Source: JAZMZS01 sp045586105 (GTDB taxonomy: Bacteria > Bacillota > Clostridia > Oscillospirales > CAG-272). Taken from it: a stretch of DNA of 11,236 bases. The DNA is taken from NCBI GenBank assembly GCA_045586105.1, contig JAZMZS010000048.1, positions 1 to 11,236 of the forward strand, in the 5' to 3' direction. The stretch's first letter is position 1, and each line of letters opens with the position of its first letter. Below, piece after piece: positions 1-6,753 of this stretch. The translations under genes and the position numbers were made by a program. The notes beneath the pieces are model-generated. The model did not search any database. It saw nothing but the letters and a program-made list of their open reading frames with translations, and was not told where the DNA came from.

Positions 1-109
1 TATAGCATCCAAGGGCGGATATGTCAATAAAAATGATGCGAAGCATCTTTGCTTCGGTGCACAAAAAACAGCTCGAAAAACTGCGGAAGATAATTTTTGT
101 AAATATCTA
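1..109. other. Left-edge segment upstream of the operon promoter, no supported gene
   Basis: No gene can be supported here. One + strand frame (codons starting at base 2) stays open from the left edge to a TGA near base 143, giving about 47 codons. It could be the tail of a truncated upstream gene, but it runs through the AT-rich promoter and ends in an unconvincing hydrophobic string, and I recognise no family. Bases 35-56 form either of two overlapping hairpins: GATGC/GCATC (35-39 with 43-47), or CGAAGCA/TGCTTCG (39-45 with 50-56). No T-run follows on the + strand. On the - strand a short T-rich stretch follows a few bases later, so a weak terminator in that direction is conceivable. Confidence 0.2.
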
Positions 110-138
110 TTTACAACTATAATATTATTTGATATAAT
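110..138 (+). promoter_or_regulatory. Sigma-A type promoter for the six-gene operon
   Basis: A -35 box TTTACA (110-115, five of six matches to TTGACA) and a perfect -10 box TATAAT (133-138) are separated by exactly 17 bp in a very AT-rich stretch. Transcription would begin near base 145 and give a leader of about 80 nt before the first ATG at 226. It is the only strong promoter seen before the terminator at about 8815, so it probably drives the whole block. Boxes and spacing are read from the sequence; activity is inferred. Confidence 0.8.
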
Positions 139-225
139 ATATTGATAATAGGTTACTATACCCAATTTTGAATGTGATCTGAAATTATCGCCGGGAGCGG
201 TATGCCACGGCATCGGAGAATATAG

Positions 226-1353
226 ATGAAAGACAATTCATTCAACGAAAAATACGGCGGCGGACAGGGCGGGCAGGCTAAAATGCTAAGCGGCGTCGGA
301 GCGGTGCTCTATTCGGTCGCGTCGACGGTGCTCTTTATGCTGGGGACTCTCTGCATGCGGACGGACGGCGAGCAAGCGCTTTCCTGCTTTCTGATCCCCG
401 TGCTGTTTATTGCGGGATCATATCTTGCTGTTGCGCTGCTCGTGCAGGGCAGGATGCCTCTGTTTATTGCCGCGGCTGCCTCGAGCGTGCTTTGCGGATA
501 CGTGCTCAGCGCGAATATCCTGCACTCGCTTATGTGCCTTTGTGCTTTTGCGGGCGCATTTGCCGTATATACGGCGACAAAAAAGAAAAGCTTCGGCTTT
601 GTAGGCAATATCTGCCTGTCAGCCGTGTTTTATGCGCTTACCTTCCTGCTCACGCTCGGCGTGCTTCTTTACGAGAAGTATTCCGAGATCGGCATGGATA
701 CGCTGCTCCGCGCCTATGATAGCTTTTGCGAGGTGCTCTGCTCGGAGCCGAGAGCGGTGCTTGAGGAAATGAAGCAGATCGAGGGAGAGAGCGCCGAGCA
801 GCTTGCAGAGTCATATTCGCAGATGATATCTACGCTTGAGCAGATGCTTGAGCTTATGGTGTATACCGTTCCGTCGATGCTCGTGAGCGTTTGCGTTATC
901 GGAGGCTTTTTCACGGTTGCAGCGGTAAAGAGGCATCGCAGGATGCTTGAGCTGCCCGATACCGTCGGGGCGTTCGAGATCACCGTTTTCTCGGCGGTGT
1001 TCTTCGTTGCGACAAAGCTTGTTGTGATCTTCATAGATCCCATCACGCCGGTCGGGATAACGCTGATAACGGTGCTTGCTCCGCTCGAGCTCGGACTTGC
1101 CGTTTCCGGAGTTCTTTTCGGTGTTGCATGGCTGAAAAAGAACAACAAGGGTAAGCTCTATTACCTGATCGCCGCAGCGTTGCTTGTGCTCATGCCGAGC
1201 TATGCGGTAAGCATCCTTGCCTTTCTCGGAGCGTACAGCACGGTGCTTGTGTACAGGTTCCGCCGAATGATAGAAAAGGCGGTCAGAGGGAGCATGCACG
1301 GCGGTAATAAGGATGATGACAAAAATGATGATAACGATGACGAAAACATGTAG
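226..1353 (+). CDS. YybS-like (DUF2232) polytopic membrane protein
   Basis: A 375-residue integral membrane protein of unproven biochemical function. About nine hydrophobic segments can be seen, roughly at residues 22-44, 50-72, 76-96, 99-117, 126-148, 211-235, 250-270, 273-300 and 310-343. A soluble, Glu-rich stretch lies near 150-207. The C-terminus (about 360-375) is a short Asp/Asn-rich tail encoded by GAT-rich repeats. Identification as YybS/DUF2232 rests on this topology plus position: in Bacillus subtilis yybS lies directly upstream of yybT (gdpP), rplI and dnaC, the order seen here. The ATG is supported by GGAG at 215-218 with 7 nt spacing. Its stop codon lies 14 nt before the GTG of gdpP, so the two are probably translationally linked. 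Some family members have been compared with substrate-binding components of ECF-type transporters, but nothing here shows a substrate. Confidence 0.8.
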   Translation: MKDNSFNEKYGGGQGGQAKMLSGVGAVLYSVASTVLFMLGTLCMRTDGEQALSCFLIPVLFIAGSYLAVALLVQGRMPLFIAAAASSVLCGYVLSANILHSLMCLCAFAGAFAVYTATKKKSFGFVGNICLSAVFYALTFLLTLGVLLYEKYSEIGMDTLLRAYDSFCEVLCSEPRAVLEEMKQIEGESAEQLAESYSQMISTLEQMLELMVYTVPSMLVSVCVIGGFFTVAAVKRHRRMLELPDTVGAFEITVFSAVFFVATKLVVIFIDPITPVGITLITVLAPLELGLAVSGVLFGVAWLKKNNKGKLYYLIAAALLVLMPSYAVSILAFLGAYSTVLVYRFRRMIEKAVRGSMHGGNKDDDKNDDNDDENM

Positions 1354-1370
1354 AGGAGGGATGTATCGTG
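1354..1370 (+). promoter_or_regulatory. Ribosome binding site choosing a GTG start for gdpP
   Basis: AGGAGGG (1354-1360) begins immediately after the TAG of the upstream gene and sits 7 nt before GTG at 1368-1370. An ATG at 1361 directly abuts the Shine-Dalgarno sequence, is out of frame and reaches a stop after about ten codons, so it is not used. The near-perfect Shine-Dalgarno with good spacing makes the GTG the most likely start and suggests translational coupling to the preceding gene. Confidence 0.8.
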
Positions 1371-3398
1371 GCAAAGAGGATGTACAAGAGTGAAAAAAGC
1401 GCGGTCATATTTGACGTAGTATATACGCTTGTGGTCACCGCGTCAGGGCTTGCCGTGTATTTGTTCGGAATGTCGGTGCCCGACGGCAACGGAATATATC
1501 TCGGGCTCTTCGTGCTTGGCGCATACATGCTTTTCATGCTTGCCGGGATAGTCATCCGCTCACAGCTTTTCTCAAGAAAGCTGAAGCGCGGCGAGAAGAT
1601 GGAGCTGTACAATATAGCATCCTTGTTCTTCGGTAAGATGCACCTTCAGCTCGCGGTGGTAAATGCTGCGGGCGAGATCACGACCAGCAATGATGCCTTC
1701 CGCGAGGCATTTCTTTCGGGAGAGAGACGCATGCGCATCAGCATATACGATCTGTTCGATTTCCCCGAGGGTGCCGAGAAGATCGCCTTTGACCGTGATG
1801 CGGGGACGTTTTCATGCGAGTATCACGACAGGATATATGATGTGACGGCAACGAGCCTCGGAGAGAGCGGGAATTCGATACTCATATTCGAGGACCGCAC
1901 CGAGCGCAGACTGCTCAGAAAAAAGTATGAGGAGGCGCGCACCGTACTTGCCTACATTGAGCTTGATAATATTTCGGATCTGTCAAACGGAACCTTTGCC
2001 TCGAGAAACAAGAGTGCGCTCGACGCGTTTGATGCCCTTGTCAAAAGCTGGGGCGAGCAGCGGAATATCATCATCTGCGAGCATGACAGCTGGAAGTATC
2101 TTGCCGTAATGACTGAGAAAACTCTCAGCGCCCTTATGGCTGAGGGCTTCTCGAGCCTGCTTCATCCCGTGTCTGAGATAAAGACCGAGAGTGGGGTCAG
2201 CCTTTCCTTTTCGCTTGGCTCGTCGAACGTGACCGAGGGCGGGGTGGAGACAAGGCACCGGAGCTCGCTGTCCGCCTTTGAGATGGCTGTAAACCGCGGA
2301 GGAGCGACCGCCGCCGTCAAGACGGACGGAGAGATCGTTTACTTCGGAGGAAACGTCAAGGCACAGCCGAAGAGAGCCAAGAACCGCGCGAGGTACAATG
2401 CCCGCCAGCTCGAGCAGTATATAAAGGATGCCGACAACGTTCTTGTAATGGGACACTCTACCCCCGACTTTGACTGTATAGGCGCACAGATGGGTGTGTA
2501 CTGCCTGTGCAGGGAGCTTGGCAGAGAGGCGTACATCGTCTCGAACGAGCGCACCTACTTCAATATAACTGAGGCTGTCCCGATGATGGACAGAATGAAG
2601 AACACACAGAGCTACAGGGACGCATTCATATCTCCCGATGATGCTCTCGATAAGGTGAGCACAGGCACGCTTCTTGTGTGCGTGGATGTTTCCAACAGAG
2701 AAAAAATGGAGAGCCCTGTGCTCTTTGATTCCGCGCCGAGGGCGGTCATTGTTGACCACCACAGAAAGTACGCCGAGTTTTCCAAGGATATCGAGCTCGA
2801 GTATATAGACACATCCGCATCGAGTGCATCCGAGCTTGTATCCGAAATGCTCGAGCTGCTCGATCTTCCGGGCGGCTCTATCATGAGAGAGGAAGCGACC
2901 ATGATGCTCTCGGGAATATATCTTGACACCGACAACTTCCGCAAGAGCACCGGAACGCGTACCTTCTCGGCGGCGCTGTTTTTGCGAGACAAGGGTGCGG
3001 ATGTCGATGCGGTAAAGCGCTTCTTCGATATATCTGTAAGAGAGCTTGAGCTCGAGTCGAAGATAGCGGAGCGCGTGGAGATGGTGGACGGAAATATCGC
3101 CATCATCTGTTATGACACCAAGGGAGAGAACACCGACCCGAAGACAAGAGCCCGCGTGGCGGACAGCTTTGTCAGAGCCAAGGAGGTCGAGGCGGCGTTC
3201 GTGCTCTGCGGAGAGGCGGAGGGACCCGTTTCCTTTTCTGCGAGAAGCGCAGGCAGCATCAACGTTGAGCTCGTAATGAAAAAGCTCGGAGGCGGCGGCA
3301 GCTTTGACCGCGCCGGCGGATTTGTCAGAGAGAGCCTTGACAAATGCACGCAGATGCTCAAGGATGCAATAAAGGAGACAGTCAGCAGAGAAGAATAG
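1368..3398 (+). CDS. gdpP: Cyclic-di-AMP phosphodiesterase GdpP (DHH/DHHA1 family, YybT-like)
   Basis: GdpP hydrolyses the second messenger c-di-AMP to pApA at the inner face of the membrane and so affects potassium, osmotic and cell-wall homeostasis. At 676 residues it is close to B. subtilis GdpP (about 660). In order: two membrane segments (about 13-35 and 42-64), a PAS-like domain (about 80-175), a degenerate GGDEF domain (about 190-328, lacking a GGDEF motif as usual in this family), a DHH domain (about 350-525) and DHHA1 (about 570-670). Expected metal-site residues are present: GHSTPDFD (His363, Asp367, Asp369), Asp440, the DHH triplet 463-465 and Asp520. The DHHA1 glycine motif reads GGGGS (641-645) where GGGGH is usual, so the substrate-contacting His is replaced by Ser645; activity could be altered. 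It starts with GTG and lies between a DUF2232 gene and rplI, the classic Firmicutes order. Family assignment is firm; enzyme activity is inferred. Confidence 0.95.
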   Translation: MAKRMYKSEKSAVIFDVVYTLVVTASGLAVYLFGMSVPDGNGIYLGLFVLGAYMLFMLAGIVIRSQLFSRKLKRGEKMELYNIASLFFGKMHLQLAVVNAAGEITTSNDAFREAFLSGERRMRISIYDLFDFPEGAEKIAFDRDAGTFSCEYHDRIYDVTATSLGESGNSILIFEDRTERRLLRKKYEEARTVLAYIELDNISDLSNGTFASRNKSALDAFDALVKSWGEQRNIIICEHDSWKYLAVMTEKTLSALMAEGFSSLLHPVSEIKTESGVSLSFSLGSSNVTEGGVETRHRSSLSAFEMAVNRGGATAAVKTDGEIVYFGGNVKAQPKRAKNRARYNARQLEQYIKDADNVLVMGHSTPDFDCIGAQMGVYCLCRELGREAYIVSNERTYFNITEAVPMMDRMKNTQSYRDAFISPDDALDKVSTGTLLVCVDVSNREKMESPVLFDSAPRAVIVDHHRKYAEFSKDIELEYIDTSASSASELVSEMLELLDLPGGSIMREEATMMLSGIYLDTDNFRKSTGTRTFSAALFLRDKGADVDAVKRFFDISVRELELESKIAERVEMVDGNIAIICYDTKGENTDPKTRARVADSFVRAKEVEAAFVLCGEAEGPVSFSARSAGSINVELVMKKLGGGGSFDRAGGFVRESLDKCTQMLKDAIKETVSREE

Positions 3399-3445
3399 GA
3401 ACGTCTGCGGAGCTGTAATTTACAAACAAAACAAACACAAATCTC

Positions 3446-3462
3446 AGGAGGATAAAGAAATG
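3446..3462 (+). promoter_or_regulatory. Strong Shine-Dalgarno of rplI
   Basis: A perfect AGGAGG (3446-3451) lies 8 nt before the ATG at 3460. The preceding gap (3399-3445) is an A-rich, C-containing and probably unstructured stretch. This is the best ribosome binding site in the window, as expected for an abundantly made ribosomal protein translated from a shared operon mRNA. No terminator or convincing promoter is seen in the gap. Confidence 0.75.
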
Positions 3463-3906
3463 AAGGTAATTTTGACACAGGACGTAAAGGGACAGGGCAA
3501 AAAGGGACAGGCTATCAACGTATCCGACGGATATGCGCGTAACTTCCTGCTTCCTAAGGGACTTGCTGTGGTAGCCGACGCCTCGGCTATGAACGATCTC
3601 AAGAACAAGGAGGCATCTCGCCTTCACAAGATAGAGGTAGAGAAGCAGGTAGCGAACGAAACAAAGGCAAAACTCGAGAAGCTTACCGTAAAGATCACCG
3701 CACAGGCGGGAGCCGACGGCAGGCTTTACGGCTCGGTCACCTCCAAGGAGATCGCGCAGAATCTCGAGGATCAGCACGGTATCGCTATCGACAAGAGAAA
3801 GATCGACCTGCCCGATCCCATCAGGGCGTTTGGCACCTACGCGGTCAGCGTCAAGCTTTATACCGAGATCATCGGAAAGATCAACGTGGTTATTACAGAT
3901 AAATAA
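3460..3906 (+). CDS. rplI: 50S ribosomal protein L9
   Basis: L9 binds 23S rRNA near the base of the L1 stalk and helps hold the reading frame. The protein is 148 residues, matching the usual length of about 149. The N-terminal domain begins MKVILTQDVKGQGKKGQ, and the signature GYARNFLLPKGLA follows at about 24-36. A long Lys/Glu-rich connecting helix (about 40-75) joins the C-terminal RNA-binding domain (about 78-148), which contains GRLYGSVTSKEIA. Both domains are complete and nothing is missing. It follows gdpP after 61 nt and precedes dnaB by 36 nt, an order conserved in Firmicutes. Its own strong Shine-Dalgarno probably raises expression relative to its neighbours. Confidence 0.98.
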   Translation: MKVILTQDVKGQGKKGQAINVSDGYARNFLLPKGLAVVADASAMNDLKNKEASRLHKIEVEKQVANETKAKLEKLTVKITAQAGADGRLYGSVTSKEIAQNLEDQHGIAIDKRKIDLPDPIRAFGTYAVSVKLYTEIIGKINVVITDK

Positions 3907-3913
3907 AGGCTTA

Positions 3914-3930
3914 GCACGGCGTGTCCGTGC
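3914..3930 (+). other. Hairpin between rplI and dnaB
   Basis: A perfect 6-bp GC-rich stem, GCACGG (3914-3919) with CCGTGC (3925-3930), closes a CGTGT loop and ends directly before the dnaB Shine-Dalgarno. No T-run follows, so it is not a standard intrinsic terminator. It could protect the 3' end of rplI mRNA after processing, or tune dnaB translation. The structure is seen in the sequence; the function is a guess. Confidence 0.4.
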
Positions 3931-3942
3931 GAGGAGAGGATA

Positions 3943-5289
3943 ATGGACGATCTGCAGAGAAAACTACCCTTTGCACTCGAGGCTGAGCAGTCGGTGCTCG
4001 GCAGCGTTCTGATAAATCCCGAATGCATCACCGAGATCACGGGGATCATAAACGAGAACGATTTTTATCTCGAGGAGCACAGGAGCATATTTGCGGCTAT
4101 GAGACAGCTTTTTGTCAAGAGCCGTGAGATAGATGTGGTTACCCTTATCAGAACGCTTGAGGAGGAGGGTATCTACGACAAGAGCGGAGGAACGCAGTAT
4201 ATAAGGTTGATAGCTGAGGTCGTTCCTACCGCAGCCAACGCCCGCGACTATGCAAAGATAGTTAAGGACAAGAGCACGCTCAGACAGCTCATTTTAGCAT
4301 GTGATGATATAAGCGAAAGCGCTTATTCCGAGCAGGGAGCGGTGGATTCGCTTCTCGGTAACGCCGAGCAGAAGATATTTGAGCTTGCACAGAATCAGGA
4401 TACAAAGCAGTTCAGGCATATCCATGACGTGCTTGTAAAGGTGTATGACGATCTTGAGCTTCTCGTTACCGACAAGGATGCCGCCCACGGAACGCCCACG
4501 GGCTTCTCCGGCCTTGATAACGTGCTTGTCGGAATGGGTAAGGGAGATATGATCATCGTCGGAGCACGTCCCGGAATGGGAAAGACCTCCTTTACGATGA
4601 ACATTGCCACCAATGTTGCAAGACAGACAGGCAAGAAGGTGTGCGTATTCTCGCTTGAAATGTCAGCCGAGCAGTTAGCGTCGAGAATGCTCTCGAGCGA
4701 GGCTATGGTAGACAGCTACGCGCTGAGAAGCGGTAAGATAGAGGACGAGGACTGGCAGAAGCTCGCACACGCGGTGACCGAGCTTTCGGGAACAGAGATA
4801 TATATCGACGATTCCACCGGACTTACCATCACCCAGATGAAGAGTAAGCTGCGCCGCGTAAAGAACCTGGGTCTCGTTATCATAGACTATCTGCAGCTTA
4901 TGCAGAGCGACAAGAAGACGGACAACCGTACCGCGGAGGTCGGTGATATTTCGAGAAACCTCAAGATCATGGGCAAGGAGCTCGGAGTTCCGATAATCTG
5001 CTGCGCTCAGCTTTCTCGTAATCCCGAGTCGAGATCGGGTGCGGGAGGAAAGCGCCCGATGATCAGTGACCTCAGAGAATCGGGATCTATCGAGCAGGAT
5101 GCGGACGTTATCATATTCCTGTACAGAGATGATTACTACGCCCTTGACAAGCCCGAGGAATCCGAGCAGAATATCGTCGAGGTAATAGTAGCGAAAAACC
5201 GACACGGCGCTACAAAAACGGTAAAGATGGGCTGGATACCGCAGTATACCAAGTTCCGTACCATCGATACCGACAGAGAAGAAATGTAA
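3943..5289 (+). CDS. dnaB: Replicative DNA helicase DnaB (DnaC in B. subtilis naming)
   Basis: The hexameric 5'-3' helicase that unwinds DNA at the replication fork and recruits primase. It is 448 residues, the usual length (about 450). The N-terminal DnaB domain (about 6-110) opens with the typical 'P...LEAEQSVLGS' segment. The RecA-like motor follows: Walker A GARPGMGKTS (207-216), Walker B LVIIDYLQL (311-319), the AQLSRNPESR motif (355-364), and the conserved DLRESGSIEQDAD (376-388) with the C-terminal KNRHG element (418-422). All motor motifs are intact and there is no intein insertion. GAGGAG at 3931-3936 with 6 nt spacing supports the ATG. The dnaC/dnaB gene next to rplI is a long-recognised Firmicutes arrangement. 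The stop codon lies 22 nt before tilS, which suggests co-transcription. Confidence 0.98.
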   Translation: MDDLQRKLPFALEAEQSVLGSVLINPECITEITGIINENDFYLEEHRSIFAAMRQLFVKSREIDVVTLIRTLEEEGIYDKSGGTQYIRLIAEVVPTAANARDYAKIVKDKSTLRQLILACDDISESAYSEQGAVDSLLGNAEQKIFELAQNQDTKQFRHIHDVLVKVYDDLELLVTDKDAAHGTPTGFSGLDNVLVGMGKGDMIIVGARPGMGKTSFTMNIATNVARQTGKKVCVFSLEMSAEQLASRMLSSEAMVDSYALRSGKIEDEDWQKLAHAVTELSGTEIYIDDSTGLTITQMKSKLRRVKNLGLVIIDYLQLMQSDKKTDNRTAEVGDISRNLKIMGKELGVPIICCAQLSRNPESRSGAGGKRPMISDLRESGSIEQDADVIIFLYRDDYYALDKPEESEQNIVEVIVAKNRHGATKTVKMGWIPQYTKFRTIDTDREEM

Positions 5290-5311
5290 TTTCCTTATAG
5301 GAACCTGATAC

Positions 5312-6709
5312 ATGGATAAAAAGAAAAAACAGCTTATCGACACGGTAAGGAGCTATGCCGACTCATACCGGATGCTCGAATGCACCGACATCATCGTCGG
5401 TTATTCGGGCGGAGCCGACTCGTCGCTTTTGCTTTACGCGCTCCGTGAGCTTTCGCGTGAGCGCTCTGTCCGTCTGCACGCCGTGCATATCAACCATATG
5501 CTCAGAGGGGCGGACGCGGATGCGGATGAGGAGTTTTGCAGGAATACCTGCCAAAAAACGGGTGTGCCTTTTATCTCGGGTAGATTCAACATCAGAGAAA
5601 AGGCACGGGAGCTCGGGCAGTCCGAGGAGGAATGCGCGAGAGATGTGCGCTACGGTTTTTTTTCCGAAATAAAGGGAAGAATAGAGACTGAGCATGAGAA
5701 TGCTTCCGTCCGCATAGCCACGGCTCACAATGCGACGGATAACGCCGAGACCGTGATATTCAACATCACCCGCGGTACTGCTATCTCGGGTGTGTGCGGT
5801 ATACCTCCCGTAAGGGACGGATATATTATCCGCCCTATCCTTGCTCTGTCAAAGGAGCAGGTGCTCTCTTATTGCTCCGAGCTCGGTATAGAGTACGTGA
5901 CCGACGCTACGAACGCCGAGACGGTGTATACGAGAAACTGCATCAGACACAACGTTCTGCCAGAGCTCAGGGGAATCAATCCCTCCCTCGAGGGAGCGGT
6001 ATCCAGAATGACCGAGAGCCTTCGCGCGGATGCCGAATATCTCGAGCGTGAGGCGGAAGCGCTCTACAGAACGTTATGTGATGACGGCAGAGTACCGCTT
6101 TCACGCGACAGGCTTTCCTCTGTCCCGCCTGCACTCGGCAGAAGAGTGCTGTGCAGATATATCGGGGATGCGGGAGGAAGGTTCGAATACACGCATATAC
6201 GCTCTGCTATGCGGCTTATAGAAAGAGGCGGGGATTTCTCGCTTTCGCTTATAGGCAGAGTACGGCTCGTATGCAGAGAGGGGTTCCTTTCTGTCAGCGT
6301 GGATGCGCGCGGAGGAGAGGATGTACCGCCCGAATGGGAGCTTGAGCTCTCGGAGGGGGAAAATCCGCTTCCGTACGGAGGCAGTATATACATCACCTCC
6401 GACAGAGATGAGCTCGAGAAAATAAAAACACAAAATGTTTACAATTTATTTATACAACAGCCTCTTTGCGGTGATACAATAAACAACGTATACCGTGCAC
6501 GGAGCCGCAGAGAGGGAGACGTCATCTTCTCGGGAGGCCATACGCACAAGCTCAAAAAGCTGTTTTCGGATAAAAAGATACCGAAGGGAAAACGCCATAC
6601 CCTGCCTGTCGTTGAGCGCGACGGGGAGGTGGTGTGGATACCTGCAATCAGGACAGCTGACGGAGAGGGCAAGAGCGGGAGGATATTATATCTCGCTTAT
6701 TGCATATAA
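5312..6709 (+). CDS. tilS: tRNA(Ile)-lysidine synthetase
   Basis: TilS uses ATP and lysine to change C34 of the CAU anticodon of tRNA-Ile2 to lysidine, so that the tRNA reads AUA codons and is charged with isoleucine; it is normally essential. At 465 residues it resembles the long Bacillus form (472). The N-terminal PP-loop ATPase domain carries the SGGADS motif (32-37), HINHMLRG (59-66), and the AHNATDNAETVIFNITRG stretch (138-155). The last is the N-type motif with the clostridial 'N.TDN' wording in place of 'HADDQ'. A middle substrate-binding domain (about 220-325) and the C-terminal TilS domain (about 385-465, with 'RRREGD', KLKKLFSDKKIPKGKR and 'PVV') complete the fold. AGGA at 5299-5302 with 9 nt spacing supports the ATG. 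An AT-rich patch (6421-6490) near the 3' end might hold a weak promoter for ftsH. Family is firm. Confidence 0.96.
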   Translation: MDKKKKQLIDTVRSYADSYRMLECTDIIVGYSGGADSSLLLYALRELSRERSVRLHAVHINHMLRGADADADEEFCRNTCQKTGVPFISGRFNIREKARELGQSEEECARDVRYGFFSEIKGRIETEHENASVRIATAHNATDNAETVIFNITRGTAISGVCGIPPVRDGYIIRPILALSKEQVLSYCSELGIEYVTDATNAETVYTRNCIRHNVLPELRGINPSLEGAVSRMTESLRADAEYLEREAEALYRTLCDDGRVPLSRDRLSSVPPALGRRVLCRYIGDAGGRFEYTHIRSAMRLIERGGDFSLSLIGRVRLVCREGFLSVSVDARGGEDVPPEWELELSEGENPLPYGGSIYITSDRDELEKIKTQNVYNLFIQQPLCGDTINNVYRARSRREGDVIFSGGHTHKLKKLFSDKKIPKGKRHTLPVVERDGEVVWIPAIRTADGEGKSGRILYLAYCI

Positions 6710-6753
6710 TAATATAATGACAAATAATGCAGAAAGGACATAACTGATACCTG

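Noticed and set aside
2..142. Open frame from the left edge that could be the end of an upstream gene
   Set aside because: Only about 47 codons, runs through the promoter, has no recognisable family and ends in a biased hydrophobic string. Not strong enough to call a gene.
129..159. A second promoter TTGATA...TACTAT overlapping the main one
   Set aside because: The spacing is 19 bp and the -10 is poor compared with the clean TTTACA-17-TATAAT immediately upstream.
1983..2762. A 259-codon open frame on the - strand inside gdpP
   Set aside because: It is a shadow of the gdpP codons. The + strand product has clear PAS, degenerate GGDEF and DHH motifs across the same bases, while the - strand product has no family features.
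4294..4488. Short - strand open frames inside dnaB
   Set aside because: Shadows of a complete DnaB with intact Walker motifs; no ribosome binding site or family features.
6705..6718. Two TATAAT words in the tilS-ftsH gap as an ftsH promoter
   Set aside because: Neither has a -35-like hexamer at 16-18 bp. The words overlap the AT-rich stop region of tilS and are likely chance.
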